64,000 nt of DNA from Alphaproteobacteria bacterium (GCA_039980135.1 JBDXCV010000003.1:372001-436000), one strand, 5' to 3'; counted from the stretch's first letter, positions 44,778 to 54,137 are shown. Notes: generated by a model not told the origin, from the letters alone. Translations and numbers: made by a program.

Positions 44778-45595
44778 GTGATCGCGAATACCTCGGCGGG
44801 GGATTGCCAGACTACCGCAGGGTGGGCCCGGGTGCGGTTCACAAATTCGCCCACAAAGGCGTGCATGTCGTCGTTCATGTCGGCGTGATGGGTCATCAGG
44901 CCGGTTGGTTCGTTTGTGTCGGCGTCACCGGTGCGCCGCGCGGTCAGATGTTTCAGCGTGTCGTCGATAATATTGTCCGCCCCCATGAAGCCTCGCGCCA
45001 TGCCGGTTCGTTTGCCGTGCCAATCGATCACGTCGAGATGAACATTGGATTGACGCAACCCCCGGACGGGGGCCTCGCGCTTGCGTGCGCCGATGGTGCT
45101 CAATCCCCGAATGCCGATCTCCGGCAGGAAGGGAACGATGTGCGGGGCTATTCTGTTCCAAGGTGGCACGAGCACGGGAAGGCGACTGGCGAATTTTTCC
45201 AATGCCTGGCCGCCCATCGCCAGATCGGCGACCACATACTCGGCCGGGCGGCTGTCGTCGAGCTCGATCTTGCGGCCCTCCCCGGCGTTGAAGTCCTTGT
45301 GGGAGTAACCGTGCTGCAGGACCGAGATGCCCGTCTCGTCCGCCAGTCGGTCCCGCAGGCCGCCGGTGGCGTTCGCGGGAATGACGGCCAGTGCGAGGGG
45401 AATATCAAGCTGGGCGCGCTGTTCCAGCAACCGGTCGAGCGCGGGCGTGTGGTCGGCGGCGTCGTCGTCGCGCCACCAGAAGCTCGCAGTCAGGCCGTCG
45501 CCCGCCCAGCTGTCGAGTTCACCCATGAGGGCGCCCCACGCCGAATCCGGCATGTCAGAGCTGTCGGGCATAGAATTTGGCATAGCCGGGGCCAT
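44774..45595 (-). CDS. Polysaccharide deacetylase-like (NodB-fold) protein
   Basis: About 273 residues of NodB-like carbohydrate esterase fold. The metal-binding first motif appears as WWRDDDAADHTPALDRLLEQ (canonical TFDDG), the second as HGYSHKDFNAGEG (H-x3-H type), and the later PPWNR as motif 3. There is no signal peptide, so the substrate is cytoplasmic or the enzyme acts on a lipid-linked intermediate at the membrane. The start is uncertain: ATGs at 45595, 45583, 45571 and 45553 are all in frame and none has a good ribosome site. It is the first gene of the peptide-importer operon and also the gene next to the glycosyltransferase operon. Confidence 0.8.
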   Translation of the reverse strand: MAPAMPNSMPDSSDMPDSAWGALMGELDSWAGDGLTASFWWRDDDAADHTPALDRLLEQRAQLDIPLALAVIPANATGGLRDRLADETGISVLQHGYSHKDFNAGEGRKIELDDSRPAEYVVADLAMGGQALEKFASRLPVLVPPWNRIAPHIVPFLPEIGIRGLSTIGARKREAPVRGLRQSNVHLDVIDWHGKRTGMARGFMGADNIIDDTLKHLTARRTGDADTNEPTGLMTHHADMNDDMHAFVGEFVNRTRAHPAVVWQSPAEVFAIT

Positions 45596-45745
45596 GGGTT
45601 TGCAAACACTCCCTGCGCGGCCCGAACCCCCCAATCCGGACTGTCTCCCAGCCATCAGACTAGCCGGTTCGAGAGCCGGGAGTAACCCGGATTTCGGGGA
45701 AATTCATGGTTAACTCAGGTCAAGGTCGGGCCAGGTCCGGACTGA

Positions 45746-46921
45746 TCAGGCGCCGCGGTGGCGATTCAGCGCCGATTTCAGGATTTCCGCGCTGTTCCGC
45801 GCACCGCCGAGGTCGAGGCCGGAATCGGTGGCCCGATCGACGGTTACCGCCCGATCGACCGCCGCGGCGACGGCCGGCGGGTTGACTGCGTCGGGTTCGA
45901 TGATTTGCAGGGCCCCCCGGTCCGCCAGCAAGCGGCAGCGCAGGGTCTGTTCGCTTTCGAGCCCGCCTGCATAGGGGATGCAGACGGCCGGCGTGCGGGC
46001 GGCCAGAACCTCCATCACCGTGTTGTAGCCGCCCTGGGAAATCGACAGCCGGCAATTCGCGAGCAACCGAGGAAAATCGGGCCGCGATCGCTCGACCGTG
46101 ATCCCGCCGGGTGCGCTGTCGCGGTATGCCGTAAAGTCTGTTTCCGGCAAATTGTGACCGATCAGGACCCGCCACGGCGCATCCGACAGGCCGGGTGCGG
46201 CGGTCAGCGCGCGCGCGCCGATGGCCGCTTCGAGCATGTCGTCGCTCACCGCGCCGCCGCCGGTGGACACGATGACCTCGCCCGCGCCGGGGCCCTTCTC
46301 GTTGCGCGCGGGCGCCGGATCCACGACATAGCCGGTGTAGCGGGAGATATCCGCGATCTCGGACATGCGGGGAAAGGTCTCGTCGAAGGCGATGAAGTCG
46401 GGGTCGCCATGGATCAGCACGAGGTCGAAAAAGTCGCGGGTCCGCGTCACCATCTCGTCGATGCGCTCGGGCTTGCCGGGTTCGACCAGGATGTCTCGTA
46501 CCGACGAGACAATGAGCGGCCGATTGGTGCCCTGCCCGCGGGCGGCTGCGATGAGAGGCTCGATCTCGAAACGCATCTGCCGGCGCCCGAACGGATACAT
46601 CTCGATCAGGATGATGTCCGGCTGCTCGTCTTCGAAAATCGCAAGCAAATGGTCGCGTCGGCGGGCCTTCCACGCGTCGTCGATCCTGTTGTCGTCCGCG
46701 TCGACCAGCACCTTGAAGAACTTGTCGGTCGCGCGGGTCGGCGGCAGCTGGGCGAAGCGCGCGGCCCCAGCGTCAAAGCCGGGCACGGCGGTGCCGCCAG
46801 ACACCAGCAGCACGTCGAAACCTCCGGCGTCGAGCGCGCGGGCCAGGGTGCCGGTGCGCATCAGATGGCCGATGCCCAGCAGATGTTGCACGTAGAACAG
46901 AATTTTCGGGCGCGGGCTCAT
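45746..46921 (-). CDS. MurG-like glycosyltransferase
   Basis: GT-B fold transferase, 391 residues. The N-terminus KILFYVQHLLGIGHLMRTGT corresponds to the glycine-rich acceptor loop of MurG/GT28 enzymes, and the C-terminal domain has VIVSTGGGAVSDD and the donor-binding SISQGGYNTVMEVLAARTPA (about residues 292-311). It is the last gene of a five-gene operon and overlaps the phosphatase by 4 bp. It is a paralogue of the gene at 49971 (same loop, FGLGHLRRC there). Donor and acceptor are unknown; peptidoglycan MurG itself is expected elsewhere in the division cluster. Confidence 0.85.
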   Translation of the reverse strand: MSPRPKILFYVQHLLGIGHLMRTGTLARALDAGGFDVLLVSGGTAVPGFDAGAARFAQLPPTRATDKFFKVLVDADDNRIDDAWKARRRDHLLAIFEDEQPDIILIEMYPFGRRQMRFEIEPLIAAARGQGTNRPLIVSSVRDILVEPGKPERIDEMVTRTRDFFDLVLIHGDPDFIAFDETFPRMSEIADISRYTGYVVDPAPARNEKGPGAGEVIVSTGGGAVSDDMLEAAIGARALTAAPGLSDAPWRVLIGHNLPETDFTAYRDSAPGGITVERSRPDFPRLLANCRLSISQGGYNTVMEVLAARTPAVCIPYAGGLESEQTLRCRLLADRGALQIIEPDAVNPPAVAAAVDRAVTVDRATDSGLDLGGARNSAEILKSALNRHRGA

Positions 46922-47538
46922 TTGCCGGTGCCTTGTGTCGGCGCGGCGAGCGAAACATTGAGCGCATCGATTTCCGCGCTGCCGTCAGGTGACGCATGGA
47001 AGATCTGTGCCTTGCGCCGCGACATCTCGTCCGGAGTTTCGCCGGTCAGGTTCCAGCCGGTGGCCAGCGCATAGACGGTGCGGATGACCCCGCGATGGGT
47101 GACGACGATGCGCGGCGCGGGGTCGGTGGCGAGTTCCGCCAGCGCATCGGCGACCCGTGGCAGCATGTCGAGCCGGCTCTCCCCGCCTTCGGGCCGATGG
47201 TCGCCCAGGTGGGCGTCGTCGCCGAGTTTGGCCTCCATTTCGTGCAGGTTCCGGCCTTCCCAAATGCCCCAATGCTTCTCGACCAGACGCTCGTCATAGG
47301 TGATCGGCCCGAGGCCCGGATTGTTGGCCTTGAGGATGTCCGCCGTTTCGCGACAGCGGACGAGCGTGCTGGCGACGATCGGCAGGCCGGCGAGTTCGCC
47401 CAGAAAATCGGAGGGCAAACGCCAGGCAGCGACCATGGCGCGCCCGTCGTCATTCAGCGGGATGTCGCGGCGGCCCTGCATGCGCCGCTCGACATTCCAG
47501 TCGGTCAGGCCGTGACGGATAAAGGCGAGCCGGGTCAC
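46918..47538 (-). CDS. Histidine phosphatase (phosphoglycerate-mutase family)
   Basis: A 206-residue phosphatase with the catalytic RHG motif in AFIRHGLTDWNVERRMQGR (about residues 5-23), STLVRCRETADI and the second catalytic histidine in RIVVTHRGVIRTVYAL. It is not glycolytic-mutase length, so a small-molecule or sugar-phosphate phosphatase is most likely. It overlaps both neighbours by 4 bp inside the glycosyltransferase operon. A plausible job is dephosphorylating a sugar or nucleotide-sugar product, but that is inference from position. Confidence 0.88.
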   Translation of the reverse strand: MTRLAFIRHGLTDWNVERRMQGRRDIPLNDDGRAMVAAWRLPSDFLGELAGLPIVASTLVRCRETADILKANNPGLGPITYDERLVEKHWGIWEGRNLHEMEAKLGDDAHLGDHRPEGGESRLDMLPRVADALAELATDPAPRIVVTHRGVIRTVYALATGWNLTGETPDEMSRRKAQIFHASPDGSAEIDALNVSLAAPTQGTGK

Positions 47539-48692
47539 GCGGCGCGCCCGGCGATGGAGACGGTGTTCAGGGTGGAGTCGAGCATGGCGGCCGCCGTGGG
47601 GAGATCGAACTTGGCGCCGATCCGGCGCATGGCGGCGGTGCCCATCCGGGCGCGCAGGTCCGAATCGTCCATCAGGCGCCGGACCGCTGCGGCAAACGCG
47701 TCGGGGTCGCCCGGAGCGGGCAACAATCCGGTCACGCCGGATCCGACAATATCCGGTACGCCGCGCGCCTTGCCGGCGATCACGGGCAGGCCCGCGGCCT
47801 GCGCCTCGAGTAGCGCGATACCGAATGCCTCATCGACGGCCGGCCAGACGAGGATGTCGGCGAGCGCGTAGGTCTCGGCCAGGCGTTCGGGCTGGAGCGT
47901 GCCGAGTAATCTGACCCGGCCGGGTGCCGCGGCCTCCAACGTCGCCTCGATCTCCGCGCGTCGGGGGCCGTCGCCCGCGACGAGCAGGCGCCAGTTTCCC
48001 CCGTCGAGCTGCGGCAGCGCGGCGGCGAGCTGTTCGTAGGAGTCCTGCTTGGCGCCGGCCCGCATCATGCCGACCGCCAGCAGAATCAAGGCGTCGGCAG
48101 GCCAGCCGGTGTCGCGGATGAGCGCGTCACGCAGATTGCCGCGCCGTGCGGCCGCTGCCGTGAACGGGGCGGCGTCGACGAAAGGAAACATCCGCCGGTG
48201 AAGCACCGGCGGGGTCGCGACCGGCTGGAGGCAGTCCCAGTCGTCGCTGTTGAGGGTGAGGATCGCATCGGCACGCGCGATGGCGGCGTTGGCGCCCCGG
48301 TAGCCGATGTCCCACGGACCGCCGGCGCGTTTGGGTGCGGTGGACGCCTCGGTGATGATGTAGGGAATGCCAAGTGAATCCGCGACCGGTGGGCCGATCC
48401 AGTCAGGGGCCTTGTGATAGACGTGATAGGTGAACCAGGCCTCGGGACGTTCATGCGGCGGGCGTGCCGCGAGGCGCCGGATCAGCCGCGCGGCGAATTT
48501 CTCGCCCAGGACCCTGAGCCGAGCCTGGCGGTCCGGGTCGCCTGCCCCGTCCCGGCTGACGAATCGCGAGACGAGCTCGGGTTTGTGACCGGCATGGCGG
48601 AGTGCGAGCAAGAGCAACCGCGCCAGATGGCGATCGCCCGAGGGAACCGGATGATCGGGCGGCTTCATCGGCGCGTAGAACGCGATACGCAT
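47535..48692 (-). CDS. Glycosyltransferase family 4
   Basis: GT-B transferase of 385 residues, opening MRIAFYAPMKPPDHPVPSGD with the P-S-G-D acceptor loop. The donor domain has WRLLVAGDGPRRAEIEATL and the E-x7-E region DEAFGIALLEAQAAGLPV (about residues 307-324). The frame runs upstream to 48776, but ATG 48692, 1 bp after the previous stop, is the real start. It overlaps the phosphatase by 4 bp. The acceptor is unknown; GT4 enzymes here are probably retaining. Confidence 0.88.
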   Translation of the reverse strand: MRIAFYAPMKPPDHPVPSGDRHLARLLLLALRHAGHKPELVSRFVSRDGAGDPDRQARLRVLGEKFAARLIRRLAARPPHERPEAWFTYHVYHKAPDWIGPPVADSLGIPYIITEASTAPKRAGGPWDIGYRGANAAIARADAILTLNSDDWDCLQPVATPPVLHRRMFPFVDAAPFTAAAARRGNLRDALIRDTGWPADALILLAVGMMRAGAKQDSYEQLAAALPQLDGGNWRLLVAGDGPRRAEIEATLEAAAPGRVRLLGTLQPERLAETYALADILVWPAVDEAFGIALLEAQAAGLPVIAGKARGVPDIVGSGVTGLLPAPGDPDAFAAAVRRLMDDSDLRARMGTAAMRRIGAKFDLPTAAAMLDSTLNTVSIAGRAA

Positions 48693-48693
48693 G

Positions 48694-49974
48694 TCAGGCG
48701 GCTGCCGCGCTGGTGTCGGATGCAGGCGGGCCGGCGGCGTCGCGCAGGTCGTCGGCGATCGCGTCGAGGCCCGCATTCATGTCGAAACGCTCCCGCACAT
48801 TGCGCGCACCGGCGGCGGCGATCGCCGCCCGGCGCCCGGCGTCTGCGGCCAGCGTCTGAATTGCGTCGGCGAGTGCCGCCGGATCACCTGGCGCCGTCAG
48901 AATACCGGTCTCGCCATCGGTGATCAGTTCGGGGATGCCCGCCTCGTCGGTTGCCACGCAGGCCACGCCCATCGACTGGGCTTCGAGCAGCACGTTGGGC
49001 AGCCCGTCGCGATCGCCGTCGGGCGCGATCTTGCTGGCCAGTACGAACATGTCGGCGCGGGCGAGCAGCGCGCGGACGTCGGTCTGGGGCTGGCGCCCGT
49101 GCCAGTCGATCCGGCCGTCGATGCCGAGCCGCCGGGCCTGATTTTGAAGCGCGCCGGACAGCGCGCCGCCGCCGATATGTTCGAGCCGCCAGTCAAGATC
49201 AGCCGGAAGGCGGGCGAGCGCATCAAGCAGGTCGTCATAGCCTTTCTTGGCCACGAGGCGCCCGACCGACGCAATCTGAAGCGGTCCGGTCGTGTCGGCG
49301 GTTTTGTCGGGAGAGTCGTTCCGGGGGAAGCGCGCGAAATCGAGGCCGTGATAATTCAGATGAATCCTGTCCGAGACGTCGCCTGCGAGCGAGCGCAGCT
49401 GTTCGGCCCCGGCGCGGGTGCAGGTCGTCAGCCACGCCGCGTCGGTAATCTTTTCAGCGATGTCCCAGTCCGGGGTCGTCCAGATGTCCTTGGCATGGGC
49501 GGACACGGCGAACGGCAGGCCGCGCATCGTCGCGGCGTAGCGGGTGACGGAGGCCGGCGTGTGCAGGAAATGGGCGTAGAGCAGGTCTGTAGCCGTGTCG
49601 AGATCGGCGGCGAGTACGCAGGCCTGGCCGAAACGGCGTATTCGATTGGGCGTGCGATCACGGCGCCAGTCGGCGCGGAATCTCGACCAGGCGGCGCGAT
49701 AGCCGGGCAGACGTCGTGCGCGCCGCCAGCCGCGCAGAACCCGCAGGGGTTCACGCCAGAGATACTCGGGCAGATAGGTGACGGGCGCGCTGATCTCGTC
49801 ATGGATCGGATGGGTCGCGGGATCATAGGGCGCGCGCAGTGACTGGATGTCGAGCGCGAACCCGCGTGCTTCGAGGCCGTGAAGTTCCTGGGCGATGAAG
49901 GTTTCGGAAAGGCGCGGATAGCCCTTCACGATCACGGCGATGCGTGATCCGGCCGGCAATGTCCCGGGGCTCAA
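48694..49974 (-). CDS. Glycosyltransferase family 4
   Basis: A 426-residue GT4 enzyme of the colanic-acid-transferase type. The N-terminus RIAVIVKGYPRLSETFIAQE is the recognised acceptor-domain start, and the donor domain shows QIASVGRLVAKKGYDDLLDA, WRLEHIGGGALSGAL and RDGLPNVLLEAQSMGVACVA with the E-x7-E pair. It overlaps the upstream MurG-like gene by 4 bp and is followed 1 bp later by the next GT4. Two consecutive GT4 genes suggest two sugar additions to a growing chain. Confidence 0.9.
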   Translation of the reverse strand: MSPGTLPAGSRIAVIVKGYPRLSETFIAQELHGLEARGFALDIQSLRAPYDPATHPIHDEISAPVTYLPEYLWREPLRVLRGWRRARRLPGYRAAWSRFRADWRRDRTPNRIRRFGQACVLAADLDTATDLLYAHFLHTPASVTRYAATMRGLPFAVSAHAKDIWTTPDWDIAEKITDAAWLTTCTRAGAEQLRSLAGDVSDRIHLNYHGLDFARFPRNDSPDKTADTTGPLQIASVGRLVAKKGYDDLLDALARLPADLDWRLEHIGGGALSGALQNQARRLGIDGRIDWHGRQPQTDVRALLARADMFVLASKIAPDGDRDGLPNVLLEAQSMGVACVATDEAGIPELITDGETGILTAPGDPAALADAIQTLAADAGRRAAIAAAGARNVRERFDMNAGLDAIADDLRDAAGPPASDTSAAAA

Positions 49975-51233
49975 GAGTGACCCGTATGCTGCCCGGATCT
50001 GCCGCGATCGACGACATGCATGCCCGCATGGCGGCGTCCGGCGGCGATTTCGACGAGCCGGTTCACATTGCGCAGACCATCGAGAAGGCCCGGCACGACG
50101 ACTTCCGAGGGCACGCTCTGCTGCGGCAGATGTCGGAGCGCGGTCGCCATCACCTTCCAGTCGGGCAGCGAGGTCTGGTCGATGGCAGCCGCTTCTGGGA
50201 CGAGCATCTTCACCAGCCCCATCTCCTGCATGCGCGATGCGCGCAGAAATTGTTCGAGGCGCGGCTTGGTACGCGGCACGATCAGCGACGGCCGATCGAA
50301 GGACAGGATTTCACACACCGTGTTGTAGCCGCCCATGGCGACGATCCCGGCCGCATCCGAAATCAGGGATTCGGGGTGCGTGTCGAAGGTGACCGATTCG
50401 ACATTGTGCAGCCGGGCGATCCGGGCGGTGAATTGCGAGACGAGGTCGGGGTCGAGAAACGGCCCGAACATGAAGAAGGCGGGCACCGGCTGCGCGGAAT
50501 CATTCTCGTAGGCGCGCAACACCCAGTCGAACATGAGCTCGCCGTCGCCGCCGCCGCCGGCCGTGACCATTATATATGGCCGGTCGCCGAAAGGTTTGTC
50601 GGCATCGAGGGCGGCCGCGCCGCTTCGCACCGCGCGGCGCAGATACCCGGTATAGCTGGTCTTGCGCGCGATGGCGCCCGGCAGGTCGAGTCCTTCGAGC
50701 GGGTTCGAGACCTGGGGCAGGCCGTAGATCCAGATTTCGTCGTAGAGATTTTCCAGCGCCGGCAGCACGTTCTTGGTCTGCCATTCGGGCGCCAGCAGGA
50801 GCGGATCATCGAGAATGTCGCGCAGGCCGAGGATCAGCTGGGTGCCGCGTTTCTTGAGGGCAACGAGGGTGTCGAGCACTTCGCCGCGCAGGCCGTGGGG
50901 CTCCTTGTCGACGATAAACACGTCGGGCTCGTAGGACAGCGCTGTGTGGCGAATGATGTTGGCGCGCAGGGCGACCGTTTCCTCGATGTCCATCGGCAGT
51001 TTCAGGGGCTTGTACTCCCCGTTCTGCAGCTTGATGACACCGGGGATGCGCACGAAATCGACCCGGTCGCGGAATTCGAAGTTCCCGATAATCGGGGAGC
51101 CGGACAGGATCAGCACACTCAGGCCCGGATCGTGCTGGACCAGCGCATGCGCGATGGCGCGGCAGCGGCGCAGATGGCCGAGGCCGAAGGTATCGTGGCT
51201 GTAGATCAGGACTCGCCGGTTGCGCGTGGGCAA
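49971..51233 (-). CDS. MurG-like glycosyltransferase, first gene of the operon
   Basis: A 420-residue GT-B protein with the N-terminal VLIYSHDTFGLGHLRRCRAI loop, IVTAGGGGDGELMFD-type donor domain start (YIMVTAGGGGDGE) and GIVAMGGYNTVCEILSFDRP near residue 305. The frame opens at TTG 51239, but TTG 51233 has GGGAG six bases upstream and gives MPTRNRRVLIYSHD, so I prefer it. It shares fold and loop with the gene at 45746, so the operon is bracketed by paralogues. It diverges from the large ABC protein gene across 180 bp. Confidence 0.85.
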   Translation of the reverse strand: MPTRNRRVLIYSHDTFGLGHLRRCRAIAHALVQHDPGLSVLILSGSPIIGNFEFRDRVDFVRIPGVIKLQNGEYKPLKLPMDIEETVALRANIIRHTALSYEPDVFIVDKEPHGLRGEVLDTLVALKKRGTQLILGLRDILDDPLLLAPEWQTKNVLPALENLYDEIWIYGLPQVSNPLEGLDLPGAIARKTSYTGYLRRAVRSGAAALDADKPFGDRPYIMVTAGGGGDGELMFDWVLRAYENDSAQPVPAFFMFGPFLDPDLVSQFTARIARLHNVESVTFDTHPESLISDAAGIVAMGGYNTVCEILSFDRPSLIVPRTKPRLEQFLRASRMQEMGLVKMLVPEAAAIDQTSLPDWKVMATALRHLPQQSVPSEVVVPGLLDGLRNVNRLVEIAAGRRHAGMHVVDRGRSGQHTGHS

Positions 51234-51413
51234 AACCAACTCCCGTTCGTGGCGCGCGTTCGCCGGGACTATGGCACAACCCGGTTATTCGCCGAAAGTC
51301 CTTGATTCATCAACAATCGGAAGAACTTGCTCGCGAATGAGTTACCGTTTTTGCTTGTATGCGCTAGTCTCCGCTCTGATATGCGTGAAGTATAGAGTTT
51401 CCGGGAGAAGCGT

Positions 51414-54092
51414 GTGAACGAACGTCTCGAACGCAGCATGTACAGTTTTGTGCTGCGCTACAGCGGACGCCAGCAGCTGGGCATACTGGCTTTCGTGGTG
51501 TTGTCCTGGCCCGTGGGTTTCATGCTCCTGGATCTGCCCAAGCAGATTATCAACCGGGCCCTGGAAGCGAAGGAGGATGTCTTCCAGCTGGCGGTCCTGG
51601 GGGCGCTGGAGATCCCGCTGCAGGTCTCCCAGTCCACCTTCCTTGTCATCCTGTGCACCGTTTTCCTGGCGCTCGTTGTCGTCAACAACGGGCTCAAGTT
51701 CCACATCAACACGACCAAGGGGCGGACGGCCGAACGGCTCCTGCGCCGCCTGCGCTATGCGCTCTATTCCCGGGTCCTGCGATTCCCGATCCCGCGCTTC
51801 AAGCGGACCAGCCAGGGCGAGATCATCTCCATGATCACCGCCGAGACGGAGCCGGTCGGCGCCTTCTTTGTGGGTGCGGTGGTCGATCCGATCTTCCAGG
51901 GCGGGCTGCTGCTCGTGGCGATCGGCTTCATCATTGTTCAGAATCCGTGGCTCGGCCTGGCCGCCGCTGCCTTCTATCCGCTGCAAATCTATGTGGTGCC
52001 GCGGCTGCAGAAAAAGGTCAGCGCGTTGGGCAAGGCCCGGCTGCGGGAAATACGCCATTTGTCGGATCATGTGGGCGAGACCGTCAGCGGTATCGTCGAC
52101 ATCCACGCCAATGACGCCTCGAACCTGGAACTCGCGCGTTTCACGGACCGCCTGAGCAACATCTACAATATCCGGTTCGAGATTTTTCAACGCAAGTACA
52201 TGATCAAGGCGCTGAACAACTTCCTCGACAAGCTGGCGCCATTTCTCTTCTACCTGTTCGGCGGCCTGCTGGTGATCGACAACAAGCTCGATATTGGACA
52301 GCTTGTGGCGGTGATCGGCGCGCATCGGGAGATGTCGTCGCCGTGGAAGGAAATGCTCAACTGGTACCAGCAGCAGGCCGATGCGCGGGTCAAGTATGAC
52401 CAGGTGGTCAGCCAGTTCGATGTTGACGGGATGCTCGACGATGCGATGCAGCACACCGACCCCGAGCCGGGTTTCTCGCTGGCCGGCGAGATCGATATTT
52501 CGAATCTCAGCCTGGTCGACGAAGACGAAGTGCGCCGGCTCGCCAATCTGACGATCAAGCAGGTCACCGATTCCAATCTTGCGGTCGTCGGCGCGGGCAA
52601 CAGCGGGAAAGATTATCTCGGCCAGGTGCTGGCGCGGCTCGCGGTTCCCACATCGGGCCAGATCAAGATTGCCGGCCATGACCTGACCGCGCTGCCGGAA
52701 TCGGTCACCGGCCGGCGCATGACCTATGTGTCGGGGGCGCCGTTCATGCAGTCCGCCAGCGTGCGCGATAATCTTCTCTACGGGCTCAAGAACCGCCCGC
52801 TGCGCCCGGCCGATTATGATGACGAGGAGGCCCCCGCGCGCGAACGGGACTTCGCCGAGGCCGCACGCACCGGTAACATCGTGTTCGACTATCGGGCGGA
52901 TTGGGTCGATTTCGAGGCGGCCGGCGTCGAGAATATGGACGAGCTGTTCACCCGCCTGATCCAGGTGCTCGATATCGTCGAAATGTCCGACGACATCTAC
53001 AATCTCGGCCTGCGCGGCACGATCGACCCGGATCGCCGCCAGGACATCGCCGAGGCCGCACTGAAGGCCCGCGCGGGCCTCACCGAACGCCTGAGCGAGC
53101 CGGAATATGCCGGGCTGGTCGAGAAATTCGACAGGTCGCGCTACAACACCAATGCCAGCGTGGCGGAGAACCTCCTGTTCGGCACGACGGTCGGCGATGC
53201 ATTCGATCACGATCGCATGGCCGAGAATGATTATGTGCTGCAGGTCCTGCGCGATGCCGACCTGATCGACGACATGCTGGCGGCGGGACGGTCGGTCGCC
53301 GAGACGATGATCGAAATCTTCGCGGATTTGCCGCCCGGCCACGAATTCTTCGAACAATATTCCTTTATCAGCTCGGACGATCTGCCAGAGTTCCGCACGC
53401 TCCTGTCGCGCACGGAAAAGAGCGGCGCTGACGACATGCGGCCCGAGGATCGCGCATCGCTGCTGTCGCTGCCGTTCAAGGTGGTGACCGCGCAGCACCG
53501 GCTCGGGGTCGTCACGGACGAACTGGAGACGAAGATTCTTCGCGCCCGCGAACTGTTCGCCGAGAACCTGCCCGATGATCTTCGCGGCGGGGTCGAGTTT
53601 TTCGAGCCGGAGAAATATAACGCTGCGGGGTCGCTCCAGGACAACATCCTGTTCGGCAAGCTGGTCTATGGACAGGCGGAGGGCATGCGCCGGATCGGCG
53701 GCCTGGTGGCGGAGACGCTCGACAATCTCGGGCTTCGCGGCGCGGTTCTCGAAGCGGGGCTGGAATTCCAGGTCGGGGTCGGCGGCAGCCGCCTGTCGTC
53801 CGGTCAGCGCCAGCGCATGGGTATTGCCAGGGCCCTGCTCAAGCGCGCCGATATCATGGTGTTGAACGAATCATCTTCGGCGCTCGACCCGGCAGCCCAG
53901 GACCGCCTCGCCGCGAAGGTGCTCGAAGCCCGCGGCGGCCAGGGTGTGGTCTGGGTCGCGAACCGGGCCTCGATGGCGTCGCAGTTTGCCCAGGTCGCCG
54001 TGCTGGCCGATGGCCAGATCGCCGAACAGGGCAGCTATGACGAGTTGAACAAAGAGGGGACGGCCCTGCATGAACTGCTTCAGTCCTCCTAG
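51414..54092 (+). CDS. Aberrant ABC exporter-like protein with triplicated Q-loop segment
   Basis: An 892-residue chain. Residues 1-330 form a type I exporter membrane domain (about six spans; LRFPIPRFKRTSQGEIISMI intracellular loop). The ATPase region starts near 358 and is abnormal. Walker A reads GAGNSGKD (393-400; Asp replaces Ser/Thr). The segment usually found once after the Q-loop occurs three times: ASVRDNLLYG (448-457), ASVAENLLFG (581-590) and GSLQDNILFG (739-748), separated by about 130-150 residues of inserted, charged helical sequence. Signature LSSGQRQ is intact (794-800), but Walker B is IMVLNES (N818 for Asp) and the H-loop histidine is N850. GTG 51414 has GGGAGA upstream. Substrate unknown; reduced ATPase is likely. 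Confidence 0.85.
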   Translation: MNERLERSMYSFVLRYSGRQQLGILAFVVLSWPVGFMLLDLPKQIINRALEAKEDVFQLAVLGALEIPLQVSQSTFLVILCTVFLALVVVNNGLKFHINTTKGRTAERLLRRLRYALYSRVLRFPIPRFKRTSQGEIISMITAETEPVGAFFVGAVVDPIFQGGLLLVAIGFIIVQNPWLGLAAAAFYPLQIYVVPRLQKKVSALGKARLREIRHLSDHVGETVSGIVDIHANDASNLELARFTDRLSNIYNIRFEIFQRKYMIKALNNFLDKLAPFLFYLFGGLLVIDNKLDIGQLVAVIGAHREMSSPWKEMLNWYQQQADARVKYDQVVSQFDVDGMLDDAMQHTDPEPGFSLAGEIDISNLSLVDEDEVRRLANLTIKQVTDSNLAVVGAGNSGKDYLGQVLARLAVPTSGQIKIAGHDLTALPESVTGRRMTYVSGAPFMQSASVRDNLLYGLKNRPLRPADYDDEEAPARERDFAEAARTGNIVFDYRADWVDFEAAGVENMDELFTRLIQVLDIVEMSDDIYNLGLRGTIDPDRRQDIAEAALKARAGLTERLSEPEYAGLVEKFDRSRYNTNASVAENLLFGTTVGDAFDHDRMAENDYVLQVLRDADLIDDMLAAGRSVAETMIEIFADLPPGHEFFEQYSFISSDDLPEFRTLLSRTEKSGADDMRPEDRASLLSLPFKVVTAQHRLGVVTDELETKILRARELFAENLPDDLRGGVEFFEPEKYNAAGSLQDNILFGKLVYGQAEGMRRIGGLVAETLDNLGLRGAVLEAGLEFQVGVGGSRLSSGQRQRMGIARALLKRADIMVLNESSSALDPAAQDRLAAKVLEARGGQGVVWVANRASMASQFAQVAVLADGQIAEQGSYDELNKEGTALHELLQSS

Positions 54093-54137
54093 CGCGGGGC
54101 GGGGCGGAAACCGGTGGCCGATGGGGAGTAACGAAAC

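Noticed and set aside
45706-45713. TTAACCAT (CtrA half-site) upstream of the deacetylase operon; another at 15928-15935
   Set aside because: Single 8-base half-sites without the paired TTAA and without conserved spacing to a promoter occur by chance; no support for CtrA control.
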